A DNA stretch of 47,536 bases from the NCBI GenBank assembly GCA_030147855.1, contig JASBUO010000023.1, positions 1-47,536 on the forward strand, written 5' to 3'. The translations under genes and the position numbers were made by a program. How positions within the stretch are numbered: position 1 is the first letter of the stretch; each line of letters opens with the position of its first letter. Shown here piece by piece: positions 9,248-17,935 of this stretch. This DNA is from Gammaproteobacteria bacterium. Lineage in GTDB: Bacteria; Pseudomonadota; Gammaproteobacteria; Legionellales; Legionellaceae. Under the pieces are notes generated by a model. The model saw only the letters and a list, made by a program, of their open reading frames with translations, was not told where the DNA came from and did not search any database.

Positions 9248-9559
9248 ATGCATAAACCAGGCCATTGGATGGTAGGTATGCTAATAATGTTCTTTTCTTT
9301 TCAGTTAAATGCAGAAAGTTGTAGTCATGCAATCGATTGTAAAGAATGGGAGCCAGATAATTGCGTATGTGGGGTACGTGCAAAATGTCATGGTGTGACA
9401 GCACAAAGTCCAATCGGCATATGCCGATGTTTTGGGGCTGAGGGAGCGTGTCATGACAGCTCTCCTAGTTCTGTGCGAATTCGTGGCGCAAACTCACTTC
9501 GCATAAAACCACCTGTTCGGGATGATGTCGAAGATTTGCAAATACAAACAGTAGACTAA
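9248..9559 (+). CDS. Small secreted eight-cysteine protein A (function unknown)
   Basis: I do not recognise this family. The 103-residue product has a likely Sec signal peptide (hydrophobic core about residues 8-20, cleavage probably after LNA at 22) and a compact cysteine domain. Cysteines are at 25, 31, 39, 41, 47, 59, 61 and 68, with spacing C-x5-C-x7-C-x-C-x5-C-x11-C-x-C-x6-C, suggesting four disulphides in the periplasm or outside the cell. The tail (about 70-103) is polar and probably disordered. AGGAG at 9238-9242 precedes the ATG. The next gene, 21 bases downstream, encodes a paralogue with identical cysteine spacing, which supports both as real genes. An effector, inhibitor or envelope protein is possible; nothing in the sequence decides. 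Confidence 0.85.
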   Translation: MHKPGHWMVGMLIMFFSFQLNAESCSHAIDCKEWEPDNCVCGVRAKCHGVTAQSPIGICRCFGAEGACHDSSPSSVRIRGANSLRIKPPVRDDVEDLQIQTVD

Positions 9560-9580
9560 CCATATATTGAGGAGAAAGGT

Positions 9581-9913
9581 ATGCTTGAAAAAGGGATCAT
9601 CGCGGTATTTCTTGTGTTGTTCTCATTAAACCTCCATGCACGTGGGTGTGGTGGAGATAATGACTGTAACAAGTGGTCTGAAACCAACTGTGCTTGTGGG
9701 GTGTCTGCCCGCTGTAATGGGCTAACAGCGCAAAATACAACAGGTACGTGTCAGTGCTTTGGCGCAGCAGGACACTGTAATAGAGCTAAGGATGATGATA
9801 CAACCGTGTATGCAGTGCCTGCTGGACGTGTGCCTGTAAGAAGAGGGGCTGCACCTGTTAGGCGCGGTGCTGCGCATGGGTATGTTGATGTTGACGTTAG
9901 TAAAAGTCGATGA
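9581..9913 (+). CDS. Small secreted eight-cysteine protein B, paralogue of the preceding gene
   Basis: The 110-residue protein has a signal peptide (hydrophobic residues 6-18, cleavage probably after LHA at 20). Cysteines at 23, 29, 37, 39, 45, 57, 59 and 66 keep exactly the spacing of the upstream paralogue. Shared words include CGV, LTAQ/VTAQ and CFGA. The C-terminal tail differs: it is Arg/Ala-rich with a short internal repeat (PVRRGAA twice), so it is basic where protein A's tail is acidic. AGGAGAAAGG precedes the ATG. The pair probably forms a two-gene unit born by tandem duplication. Function is unknown. Confidence 0.85.
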   Translation: MLEKGIIAVFLVLFSLNLHARGCGGDNDCNKWSETNCACGVSARCNGLTAQNTTGTCQCFGAAGHCNRAKDDDTTVYAVPAGRVPVRRGAAPVRRGAAHGYVDVDVSKSR

Positions 9914-10016
9914 CATTATGTTTTTAAAAAACACAGATTGAAGTCATTGCCTTTTGAAGACAAGTCATTAAAAACACGATAAAATAGGCCACCTTACACG
10001 TTGATGCGTGATAGTT

Positions 10017-13000
10017 ATGCCTAAACGAACTGATATTGAGTCTATTTTAATTTTAGGTGCAGGCCCTATTGTAATTGGGCAGGCATGTGAGTTTGATTAC
10101 TCGGGAACCCAGGCAGTTCGTGCGTTAAAAGAAGAGGGATATCGCGTTATTCTCGTGAACTCGAATCCTGCAACCATCATGACTGATCCGGAGCTTGCTG
10201 ATGCAACGTATGTTGAACCCATACGCTGGCAGGAAGTGGCGCGTATCATCGAAAAAGAAAAACCAGATGCGTTATTGCCAACCATGGGCGGGCAAACAGC
10301 ACTGAACTGTACCCTTGATTTGGTACGTGAAGGGGTTTTAGAGCAGGCAGGCGTTGAGCTCATCGGTGCTAACCGAGAAGCTATTGATAGAGCAGAAGAT
10401 CGCGAAAAATTTCGTGCGCTTATGGAGTCCATTGGTCTTGAAATGCCACGCTCAGCCATTGCACATAGTCTCGAAGAGGCGTTGTCGGTGCAAGCACAGT
10501 TGGGTTTCCCAACCATTATTCGACCATCGTTCACAATGGGAGGCTCAGGTGGTGGGATTGCTTATAACCGTGAAGAGTTTGAAGAAATTTGTGCGCAGGG
10601 GTTGGCTCTTTCTCCAACGCGCGAGCTGCTCCTAGATGAGTCAGTGATTGGTTGGAAAGAGTTTGAAATGGAGGTGGTGCGCGATAAAAACGATCAGGGC
10701 ATTATCGTTTGCACCATCGAAAACTTAGATCCCATGGGGGTGCATACTGGAGACTCCATTACTGTTGCCCCCGCCCAAACCCTAACCGATAAAGAATATC
10801 AACGCATGCGTGATGCAACCCTTAAAGTGGTGCGTGCGGTAGGTGTTGAAACAGGAGGAGCAAACGTGCAGTTTGCTGTTAACCCGCTAGATGGTCGCTT
10901 GTTGGTGGTTGAGATGAACCCACGTGTATCAAGAAGCTCGGCACTGGCCTCAAAAGCAACGGGTTTTCCAATTGCAAAAGTGGCTGCAAAGCTTGCGGTG
11001 GGATATACCTTAGATGAGCTTAAAAATGAGATTACAGGTGGGCTAACTCCTGCATCTTTTGAGCCTACCCTTGATTATGTAGTGGTTAAAATTCCGCGCT
11101 TTAATTTTGATAAATTTCCACAAACACCAAACACACTTTCAACCCAGATGAAATCAGTGGGTGAGGTCATGTCGATTGGGTCTAATTTTCAATCAGCACT
11201 ACTGAAGGCTGTTCGTAGTTTAGAAACAGGGCACTGTGGGCTTGAACCCCGTTTTAAGGGTGAAGATATGGCCGTTTTGCGAGGGTATTTGCGTGAGCCA
11301 ACGCCAGACAGACTATGGATGCTATTGGATGCATTCAGGCAAGGTTTAACGCTTGATGAAGTGCACCAAGAATCTAAGATAGACCCTTGGTTTTTAGCAC
11401 AGCTTGAAGACTTGGTACATGCTGAGCAATTTATCCAACACCATACCTTAGAGGATATCGATGCGCATCAATTGCGTGCGCTGAAACGACGCGGTTTTTC
11501 AGATGCTTATCTGGCTGCGCATTTATCGGTTGATGAGGCAGCTGTGCGTGAGCATAGGCATGCATTAGGAGTAAGGCCTGTATATCGGCGTATAGACTCA
11601 TGCGCTGCAGAGTTTCCAAGCGAGACGGCTTATTTATACTCCTGTTATGCTTCACACTGTGAAGCGCGCCCAGATGACACTTCCCAAAAAATTATGATTT
11701 TAGGGGGAGGGCCTAATCGTATTGGGCAGGGGATTGAGTTTGATTATTGTTGCGTGCATGCAGCACTTGCCTTGCGAGAGGCGGGTTATCAAACCATTAT
11801 GCTTAATTGCAACCCCGAGACGGTCTCTACAGACTTTGATGCGTCTGACAGACTTTATTTTGAACCAGTGACGCTTGAAGATGTGTTAGAGGTGGTTGCG
11901 ATTGAAAAGCCGATGGGGGTGATTGTGCATTATGGCGGGCAAACGCCGCTTAATTTAGCACGTGCACTTGAGGCATCCGGTGTGTCTATTTTAGGAACGT
12001 CACCGGACGCCATTGATGGTGCCGAAGACCGTGCACGTTTTCAAGCCTTGGTGGAGCGCCTTGGTTTGCAACAACCTCCGAATGCGATGGCATCGAATGC
12101 TTCCGATGTATTTAAGCAAGCAGCTGAAATTGGTTACCCCTTGGTGGTGCGGCCTTCTTATGTACTGGGTGGTCGTGCTATGGAAATTGTTTATCACGAT
12201 GAAGATTTAAGACATTACCTGCAAAAAACCAATATCGACCTAGGAAAAACGCCTTTACTGCTTGATAAGTTTTTAAATGATGCAACAGAGGTTGATGTGG
12301 ATGCAGTTTGTGACGGTGAGGCTGTCTTAATTGGTGGTGTTATGGAGCACATTGAGCAGGCCGGGGTGCACTCGGGTGACTCTGCATGTACGCTGCCGCC
12401 ATGTAGCTTAGGTATTGTGATTCAGCATGAGATTATGGATCAGCTTAAAAGAATGGCTTTGGAGTTGGGTGTTTGTGGTTTAATTAATGCCCAGTTTGCA
12501 ATTCAGGGAGATGATATTTATGTACTAGAAGTGAATCCTCGCGCATCACGAACCGTACCTTTTGTCTCGAAAGCAACCGGACTTTTGTTGGCAAAGATTG
12601 CAGCGCGTTGTAAAGTGGGACAACGTTTGGTTGACCAAGGTTTACTCTTGCATGATAGGCCTCCTTCATTTTATGCTGTAAAGCTTCCGGTTTTTCCGTT
12701 TGTGAAGTTTGCTGGTGTTGACTCAATCCTTGGGCCAGAAATGAAATCAACTGGCGAGGTGATGGGGGTTGCTAAGCGTTTTGGTCAGGCGTTTGCAAAG
12801 GCACAGTTGGGCGCTAATGCTAATATTGTACGGCGTCGCAAGGCGTTTTTATCGGTACGAGACGCAGACAAAACTCGAGTGGGTGAAATTGCAAAGCAAC
12901 TGATTGCGTTGGGCTTTGAGTTATTGGCAACGCGAGGCACGGCCCTGGTATTACAAGCTGCAGGGTTGGATTGTCGCCGAGTGCTTAAAGTGACTGAAGG

Positions 13001-13226
13001 TCGTCCGCACGTGGTAGATTGTATTAAGAATAACGAGATTGATTTTATCGTTAATACAACAGAAGGAAAGCAAGCGATTGCGGATTCGTTCGCAATACGA
13101 AGAAGTGCCCTGCAGCACAATGTGAGTTATACCACAACGCTTGCGGGGGCCGAAGCAGCTTCTCTGGCTATGAAATATGAAGATAGAGAAACAGTGACAC
13201 GATTACAAGATTTACAAGTGAGGTAG
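10017..13226 (+). CDS. carB: Carbamoyl-phosphate synthase, large subunit
   Basis: Uses ammonia from CarA, bicarbonate and two ATP to make carbamoyl phosphate. Two homologous ATP-grasp halves are visible. The first begins [30 protein letters not shown] and contains [20 protein letters not shown] and [24 protein letters not shown]. The second begins near [22 protein letters not shown] and contains [19 protein letters not shown] and [18 protein letters not shown]. The C-terminal MGS-like allosteric domain follows. The ATG at 10017 gives the canonical MPKRTDI start; a GTG at 10008 adds three residues and is less likely. It is full length (1069 residues). greA follows after 6 bases. Confidence 0.99.
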   Translation: MPKRTDIESILILGAGPIVIGQACEFDYSGTQAVRALKEEGYRVILVNSNPATIMTDPELADATYVEPIRWQEVARIIEKEKPDALLPTMGGQTALNCTLDLVREGVLEQAGVELIGANREAIDRAEDREKFRALMESIGLEMPRSAIAHSLEEALSVQAQLGFPTIIRPSFTMGGSGGGIAYNREEFEEICAQGLALSPTRELLLDESVIGWKEFEMEVVRDKNDQGIIVCTIENLDPMGVHTGDSITVAPAQTLTDKEYQRMRDATLKVVRAVGVETGGANVQFAVNPLDGRLLVVEMNPRVSRSSALASKATGFPIAKVAAKLAVGYTLDELKNEITGGLTPASFEPTLDYVVVKIPRFNFDKFPQTPNTLSTQMKSVGEVMSIGSNFQSALLKAVRSLETGHCGLEPRFKGEDMAVLRGYLREPTPDRLWMLLDAFRQGLTLDEVHQESKIDPWFLAQLEDLVHAEQFIQHHTLEDIDAHQLRALKRRGFSDAYLAAHLSVDEAAVREHRHALGVRPVYRRIDSCAAEFPSETAYLYSCYASHCEARPDDTSQKIMILGGGPNRIGQGIEFDYCCVHAALALREAGYQTIMLNCNPETVSTDFDASDRLYFEPVTLEDVLEVVAIEKPMGVIVHYGGQTPLNLARALEASGVSILGTSPDAIDGAEDRARFQALVERLGLQQPPNAMASNASDVFKQAAEIGYPLVVRPSYVLGGRAMEIVYHDEDLRHYLQKTNIDLGKTPLLLDKFLNDATEVDVDAVCDGEAVLIGGVMEHIEQAGVHSGDSACTLPPCSLGIVIQHEIMDQLKRMALELGVCGLINAQFAIQGDDIYVLEVNPRASRTVPFVSKATGLLLAKIAARCKVGQRLVDQGLLLHDRPPSFYAVKLPVFPFVKFAGVDSILGPEMKSTGEVMGVAKRFGQAFAKAQLGANANIVRRRKAFLSVRDADKTRVGEIAKQLIALGFELLATRGTALVLQAAGLDCRRVLKVTEGRPHVVDCIKNNEIDFIVNTTEGKQAIADSFAIRRSALQHNVSYTTTLAGAEAASLAMKYEDRETVTRLQDLQVR

Positions 13227-13232
13227 ATTAAG

Positions 13233-13709
13233 ATGGAAAAACACCCAATGACGCCCAAGGGGGCGCAAGTTTTAACGGATGAGTTGGCACGTTTAAAAAC
13301 AAAAGTACGCCCACAAATTATCGAGGCAATTGCAACGGCGCGTGCGCATGGTGATTTAAAAGAAAATGCTGAGTATCATGCGGCACGTGAACAACAAAGC
13401 TTTGCGGAAGGACGTATTCAAGAGTTAGAAGCTAAGTTGTCTCAAGTTCAAATTATTGATGTAACTAAGCTCACTAATAACGGAAAAGTTGTGTTTGGCA
13501 CAACAGTTACCTTGCATCATCTGCAGGATGAAACTGAGCTTACCTATCAAATTGTGGGTGAGGATGAGGCAGATATTAAATTGAACAAAATTTCATATAC
13601 GTCACCTATTGGACGTGCCTTGATTGGAAAGGAGCTGGATGATGTGGTTGTTGTAAACACCCCTGGCGGTATGGTTGAGTATGAAATTATGGCGGTAGAT
13701 TATGTTTAA
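13233..13709 (+). CDS. greA: Transcription elongation factor GreA
   Basis: Rescues backtracked RNA polymerase by stimulating transcript cleavage. The N-terminal coiled coil carries the acidic tip in [18 protein letters not shown] (about residue 40), with the key D and E residues. The C-terminal FKBP-like domain has [23 protein letters not shown]. The 158-residue length is standard. It lies 6 bases after carB and overlaps the next gene by 8 bases, so the three probably form one transcript; carB-greA linkage is common in gammaproteobacteria. Confidence 0.98.
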   Translation: MEKHPMTPKGAQVLTDELARLKTKVRPQIIEAIATARAHGDLKENAEYHAAREQQSFAEGRIQELEAKLSQVQIIDVTKLTNNGKVVFGTTVTLHHLQDETELTYQIVGEDEADIKLNKISYTSPIGRALIGKELDDVVVVNTPGGMVEYEIMAVDYV

Positions 13710-14373
13710 TTTTCTTAATGGTTTTTGGGCTGACTCGAGTAAGAAAGAAGCGCAGTCGGATGATGCAGTTGAGGTTGCGGTGAAGCCTCGTGATGTGTTT
13801 ATTGAGGCTTTGGTAAGAGGAGATAGCGCTACATATACATCGCCTGACTATGCCGCAGAGGTTCAATTAATAACACCCCAAGTATTGTTGCGTTTGCTAC
13901 GCTCGAATGCGACCGAGGCTTTTAGTTGGGCGCTTCAGCAAAAAGAGTTTGATTTGGATGAGCCTGTGTCTGGTGAGAGCGAGGAATTATCTCTATTGTC
14001 GTATGCAGTGCAGCATCGTAATGGGGCTTGCTTTGCGGCTCTAGCAAAGCAGAACCCAGAGGCAGCGCTTGTGGTACCCACAGAAATATTAACGAGCATT
14101 CAAAAAACAGAGTGGGAGGCTTTTTACAGGGTGGTTGAACGGTCGTTGGACCCACAAACGGCTGCTATCCGATATTTAAATACGGTGCGCCGTATTGCAA
14201 TCGATGAAGCAAATTTGACGGAGCTCCATACTGGGACGGGTAAAGACTATCGTCCTGCTAATTTGAATAGGCTGAGAGAAAAGCGTGACAAAATATTTAC
14301 AGAGCTAACCGGTTTTGAAGAGGTTTATCCTGATATGGATGAGGCGCGCGTAGCGAAGCTTAGTTTTGGTTAA
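13702..14373 (+). CDS. Hypothetical protein translationally coupled to greA
   Basis: I do not recognise this 223-residue soluble protein. It has no signal peptide or membrane segment. Residues about 45-140 look helical. A stretch around 90-120 ([27 protein letters not shown]) resembles the helix-turn-helix rhythm of an ankyrin-type repeat, but one weak unit is not enough to assign the fold. The C-terminal third is charged ([16 protein letters not shown]). The start overlaps greA by 8 bases, and the gene ends just before a strong terminator, so it is the last gene of the carB-greA unit. Confidence 0.8.
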   Translation: MFNFLNGFWADSSKKEAQSDDAVEVAVKPRDVFIEALVRGDSATYTSPDYAAEVQLITPQVLLRLLRSNATEAFSWALQQKEFDLDEPVSGESEELSLLSYAVQHRNGACFAALAKQNPEAALVVPTEILTSIQKTEWEAFYRVVERSLDPQTAAIRYLNTVRRIAIDEANLTELHTGTGKDYRPANLNRLREKRDKIFTELTGFEEVYPDMDEARVAKLSFG

Positions 14374-14384
14374 TTTGGGGGTAA

Positions 14385-14413
14385 AAAAAGGTTCTCTTTA
14401 TGAGAACCTTTTT
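14385..14413. terminator. Bidirectional intrinsic terminator
   Basis: A 12-bp stem (14385-14396 with 14402-14413) closes a 5-base loop. The stem is A-rich on the left and T-rich on the right (AAAAAGGTTCTC and its complement), so a U-tract follows the hairpin in both directions. It sits between the end of the greA-linked gene (plus) and the end of the acid phosphatase (minus) and can stop both. Confidence 0.9.
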
Positions 14414-14443
14414 GCTTTGAGGCGGTGCGTACATCGTGTGCGT

Positions 14444-15118
14444 TTAGCGTAAGTGGTAGTAGGGGTTGGGTAGCTTAAATGTTTTTTCAGCATATCCTCC
14501 TGCTAAGTCGCTGTCTTGGTCACCAATAGATGCAACAATGGTATAACCACTTCTTTCGATATTCGAACGAACTTGTGCTTTATACGGCACAACAGACTGG
14601 TTGGTATCTTCTTTGGGTCTGAAGTAGATGCCATTCCAGGTAGTGTATCCCGCAGTTTTTAAGTTTCTTTCGGTTGCTTTTTGTAGTTCTGGGCCGCGTC
14701 CCGTGACAAAAAAGATAGCCACTTTTTCATTTCTAGCATCTTTATAAAGGTTTAGTATAGGGGCAATAGCGGGCGCATTTCCACGCCTTATTCCCGCTTC
14801 GATATCTTTGGCATTATCGCAAAAATTACGATTCACAATATCTGTGTAATTAGACAGTGAGGTGTCGTCGATATCTAGCACAATCGCGAGTTTCTTAGGG
14901 CTTGCCATTTTGGCATTGGTTTTTGCGCGCGCATTAATGTAGGCTTCTGCCTGCTCGGCAACTGCTTTAACTTCTTTGTCGTAAGCGCCGGTGTCGTAGT
15001 AATTTCTGAGTTCAGCCCTGAGTTTTCCTATGTTCATTGGCTCAGCAAATGACTTGGTGCCAACGCATAGCAGGGTGGTAATGGCAAAAAAAGCGTGTGG
15101 CAGCATACGTTTATCCAT
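14444..15118 (-). CDS. Secreted HAD-family (IIIB) acid phosphatase
   Basis: Probable periplasmic or secreted phosphomonoesterase. Residues 1-25 form a signal peptide ending KSFA. The HAD catalytic set is visible: DIDDTSLSNY with D82 and D84 (nucleophile and acid/base), FFVTGR with T139, K180 in VPYKAQ, and IGDQDSDL with D200 and D204. The C-terminal TFKLPNPYY is typical of the HAD IIIB acid phosphatase family (PF03767-like, related to plant vegetative storage proteins). AAGGA precedes the ATG at a good distance. It diverges from the suf regulator and ends at the bidirectional terminator. Substrate cannot be told from sequence. Confidence 0.9.
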   Translation of the reverse strand: MDKRMLPHAFFAITTLLCVGTKSFAEPMNIGKLRAELRNYYDTGAYDKEVKAVAEQAEAYINARAKTNAKMASPKKLAIVLDIDDTSLSNYTDIVNRNFCDNAKDIEAGIRRGNAPAIAPILNLYKDARNEKVAIFFVTGRGPELQKATERNLKTAGYTTWNGIYFRPKEDTNQSVVPYKAQVRSNIERSGYTIVASIGDQDSDLAGGYAEKTFKLPNPYYHLR

Positions 15119-15183
15119 GATAAATCCTTGGGTTCTATTTTTGGGTTGAAATTTGCCAAAGTATTATTCAGTGCTTAGGTAAA

Positions 15184-15212
15184 GTTGTCAATGCATTGCT
15201 TGCACTGACGAC
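15184..15212. promoter_or_regulatory. Operator-like dyad over the suf promoter -35 region
   Basis: GTTGTCAATGCA (15184-15195) and TGCACTGACGAC (15201-15212) are inverted copies matching at 10 of 12 positions, separated by TTGCT. The dyad covers the proposed -35 box, the expected position for a repressor. The Rrf2-family regulator encoded as the first gene of the operon is the natural candidate; this is inference. Confidence 0.55.
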
Positions 15213-15224
15213 TCAGTGTATGAT
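15196..15224 (+). promoter_or_regulatory. Candidate sigma-70 promoter of the suf operon
   Basis: TTGCTT at 15196-15201 and TATGAT at 15219-15224 are spaced by 17 bases. The -10 matches 5 of 6 consensus positions; the -35 matches only the leading TTG, as in many activator- or repressor-controlled promoters. The start would be near 15231, about 45 bases before the first ATG. Confidence 0.5.
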
Positions 15225-15277
15225 GTGGGCGATTTATTTTTAAATAGAACCGAAATAGTCCTATATTGGCGTTAGAT

Positions 15278-15748
15278 ATGCTTAGAATGAACAAGTTAGC
15301 CGATTATGGTGCGGTTGTGATGGTTTTTTTAGCACGGCATGCGCCAGGCCTTGCGAGTGCGCGTGATATTGCAGCGGGTACGTATTTAGGCTTGCCGACG
15401 GTCAGTAAGGTGTTGAAGCGCCTGCTCGCGGCGGGCTTGTTATTATCTGTTCGTGGGACGGCAGGCGGTTATCGCTTGAAATATCCGGCAACGGATATTT
15501 CGGTAGCCGATATTTTATATGCATTAGATGAATCGCGAGGGCTGACGGAGTGTAGTGCAACCCCTGAGGCGTGTGCATTACATCACGTATGCCATGTGCA
15601 GGATAATTGGCGCCTTATTAGCCAGTCTATTGAGGCAGCATTAGAGAGTGTGAGCTTGCATGCTTTGGCAAAGCCTGTAATGCCACTGAAACAGTTAAAC
15701 CAAATGAAGCAAGTTGTGATGGGAGTGAATCGTGTCGAAAGCGCATGA
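15278..15748 (+). CDS. sufR: Rrf2-family SUF system transcriptional regulator
   Basis: Predicted Fe-S-sensing repressor of the operon. The N-terminal winged helix has [20 protein letters not shown] and [31 protein letters not shown]. The C-terminal part carries three cysteines ([14 protein letters not shown]) in the arrangement expected for cluster ligation in the proteobacterial SUF-specific Rrf2 group. This group is named SufR-like here by analogy and is unrelated to cyanobacterial SufR. ATG 15278 gives the family-typical MLRxxKLxDYG start; a TTG at 15266 would add four residues. It overlaps sufB by 17 bases and is read from a promoter with a dyad over its -35 box, consistent with autoregulation. 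Confidence 0.88.
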   Translation: MLRMNKLADYGAVVMVFLARHAPGLASARDIAAGTYLGLPTVSKVLKRLLAAGLLLSVRGTAGGYRLKYPATDISVADILYALDESRGLTECSATPEACALHHVCHVQDNWRLISQSIEAALESVSLHALAKPVMPLKQLNQMKQVVMGVNRVESA

Positions 15749-17180
15749 ACCGCTGAGTGTATTTTTAGATGGTGACTACCAACATGGGTTTGTCACAGAG
15801 GTTGAATCAGAGACATTTCCGCCAGGACTTGACGAGCAGGTGATTCGCCGTATTTCTGCGATAAAAAATGAGCCTGAATTTTTATTGAACTTTAGATTGA
15901 AAGCGTTTGCGCACTGGCAAACCATGACGCCACCAGAGTGGTCGAGCGTGCACTATCCACCCATCGACTTTCAGGAAATTTCTTACTACTCAGCCCCTAA
16001 AAGTGTTGACGATATGCCAAAAAGCTTAGATGAGGTTGACCCTGAGCTTTTAAAAACCTATGAAAAATTAGGTATTCCATTGCACGAGCAAGAAATGTTG
16101 GCAGGGGTTGCGGTAGATGCGGTGTTTGATAGCGTATCGGTTGCAACAACTTTTAAAGCGAAGCTTGCTGAAAAGGGTATTATTTTTTGCTCTTTTTCTG
16201 AGGCAGCAAAAGATTATCCTGACTTGGTTGAAAAATATTTGGGCACGGTTGTGCCATACCGAGATAACTTTTACGCGGCACTTAATTCAGCAGTTTTCAC
16301 GGATGGCTCCTTTGTCTATATTCCTAAAGGGGTGCGTTGCCCGATGGAGCTGTCAACTTACTTTCGAATTAATGCGGCGTCGACAGGGCAGTTTGAGCGT
16401 ACCTTAATTGTTGCAGATGATGATAGTTACGTTTCTTACCTAGAAGGGTGTACAGCGCCAATGCGTGACGAAAATCAGTTGCATGCGGCAGTAGTTGAGT
16501 TGGTTGCTTTAGAAAATGCGAGCATTAAGTATTCAACAGTACAAAACTGGTATCCTGGTGATAAAGATGGGCTCGGAGGTATTTATAACTTTGTAACCAA
16601 GCGCGGTGCGTGTCGAGGGAAACGCTCCAAAATTTCTTGGACCCAAGTTGAAACAGGCTCAGCTATTACCTGGAAATATCCAAGCGTTATCCTAAAAGGG
16701 GATGACTCAGTTGGAGAGTTTTACTCAGTTGCTGTGACCAATAATCTGCAACAAGCCGATACAGGCACGAAGATGATTCACATCGGAAAAAATACACGCT
16801 CAACGATTATTTCTAAGGGCATTAGTGCGGGACGCTCACATAATGCATATCGAGGGCTTGTGCGCATTTTGCCGATGGCAAAAAATGCACGTAACTACAC
16901 GCAGTGTGATTCGATGCTGATGGGAGACAAGTGTTCCGCACATACGTTCCCGTACATTGAAGCACGTGAAGCAAGCAGCCAAATTGAACATGAGGCAACG
17001 ACTTCTAAAATTAGTGAAGATCAACTGTTTTATTGTGAGCAACGCGGTATTGACACGGAAGACGCCGTTTCAATGATTGTGAATGGGTTTTGTAAGCAAG
17101 TTTTAAAAGAATTACCGATGGAGTTTGCGGTTGAAGCCAGTAAATTGCTCGGCATTACGTTAGAGGGGGCAGTGGGATAA
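15732..17180 (+). CDS. sufB: Fe-S cluster assembly scaffold subunit SufB
   Basis: Core of the SufBC2D scaffold on which Fe-S clusters are built in the cytoplasm. The 482-residue protein has the SufB/SufD beta-helix core and conserved segments [42 protein letters not shown] and the C-terminal [30 protein letters not shown], which holds the key cysteines. The start is a GTG at 15732 preceded by GGGAG six bases earlier, inside the end of the regulator gene. sufC follows after two bases. Confidence 0.97.
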   Translation: MSKAHEPLSVFLDGDYQHGFVTEVESETFPPGLDEQVIRRISAIKNEPEFLLNFRLKAFAHWQTMTPPEWSSVHYPPIDFQEISYYSAPKSVDDMPKSLDEVDPELLKTYEKLGIPLHEQEMLAGVAVDAVFDSVSVATTFKAKLAEKGIIFCSFSEAAKDYPDLVEKYLGTVVPYRDNFYAALNSAVFTDGSFVYIPKGVRCPMELSTYFRINAASTGQFERTLIVADDDSYVSYLEGCTAPMRDENQLHAAVVELVALENASIKYSTVQNWYPGDKDGLGGIYNFVTKRGACRGKRSKISWTQVETGSAITWKYPSVILKGDDSVGEFYSVAVTNNLQQADTGTKMIHIGKNTRSTIISKGISAGRSHNAYRGLVRILPMAKNARNYTQCDSMLMGDKCSAHTFPYIEAREASSQIEHEATTSKISEDQLFYCEQRGIDTEDAVSMIVNGFCKQVLKELPMEFAVEASKLLGITLEGAVG

Positions 17181-17182
17181 AT

Positions 17183-17935
17183 ATGTTATCGATTAACAAT
17201 TTACACGTATCAGTAGAGGATAAAGCCATTTTGAAAGGCTTAAACCTTGAAGTCAAACCGGGTGAAGTACATGCCATTATGGGCCCCAATGGCTCAGGTA
17301 AGAGTACACTTTCAAAAGCACTTGCAGGTCACCCTGCATATACTATTACAGATGGTGTGATGACATATTTGGGCTCAGATTTGTCTCCTTTGTCGCCTGC
17401 TGAGCGTGCACAGGCGGGTGTTTTCTTGTCGTTTCAGTACCCTGTTGAAATTCCAGGTGTTCCTAATATTAACTTTTTACGGGCATCGGTCAATGCAATT
17501 GCAAAAGCAGAAGGTAAGCCTGCGATGGATGCGATGGACTTTTTAAGCTTTATTCGTGAAAAGTGTGAAAAGCTTGGGATTGATGAGCACTTTTTATATC
17601 GAAATGTGAACGAAGGCTTTTCAGGAGGCGAGAAAAAGCGTAATGAAATTTTACAGCTTTTTGCGCTCGAGCCCAAGCTTGCCATTTTAGATGAAACAGA
17701 TTCAGGTTTAGATATTGATGCGTTACGCGTGATTGCAAATGGGATTAATACCATGCGTGCTGCTAACCGAGCCATTATTTTAGTGACACACTATCAGCGG
17801 TTACTCAACTATGTTGAGCCTGACTATATTCATGTATTAGCTGAAGGACGTATCATTAAATCAGGTGATAAATCACTAGCGCATGTGCTTGAAGACAAAG
17901 GTTATAGTTGGCTTGAAACCATGGAGAAGTCATGA
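17183..17935 (+). CDS. sufC: Fe-S assembly ATPase SufC
   Basis: ABC-type ATPase that drives conformational change of the SufBD scaffold; it is not a transporter. Walker A is GPNGSGKST (about residue 34). The family-specific signature region is FSGGEKKRNEILQL, and Walker B with its following residues is LAILDETDSGLDIDAL. The HYQRLL segment after the H-loop is typical of SufC. The length of 250 residues is normal. It overlaps sufD by four bases (ATGA). Confidence 0.98.
   Translation: MLSINNLHVSVEDKAILKGLNLEVKPGEVHAIMGPNGSGKSTLSKALAGHPAYTITDGVMTYLGSDLSPLSPAERAQAGVFLSFQYPVEIPGVPNINFLRASVNAIAKAEGKPAMDAMDFLSFIREKCEKLGIDEHFLYRNVNEGFSGGEKKRNEILQLFALEPKLAILDETDSGLDIDALRVIANGINTMRAANRAIILVTHYQRLLNYVEPDYIHVLAEGRIIKSGDKSLAHVLEDKGYSWLETMEKS

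Larger units (their letters stand above)
15131..15251. repeat. Mirror-image 10-mers flanking the divergent acpase/suf promoter region
   Basis: GGTTCTATTT at 15131-15140 and its exact reverse complement at 15242-15251 lie near the two ends of the intergenic region. Read from each gene, the same sequence AAATAGAACC falls a short way upstream of the start: 12 bases before the phosphatase ATG and 26 before the sufR ATG. They may be matched leader elements or parts of operators. Confidence 0.55.

Noticed and set aside
9914-10016. Sigma-70 promoter for carB (TTGAAG with TAAAAT)
   Set aside because: The spacing is 20 bases, outside the normal range; the palindrome TGTTTTTAAAAAACA nearby has no loop or GC clamp to be a terminator.
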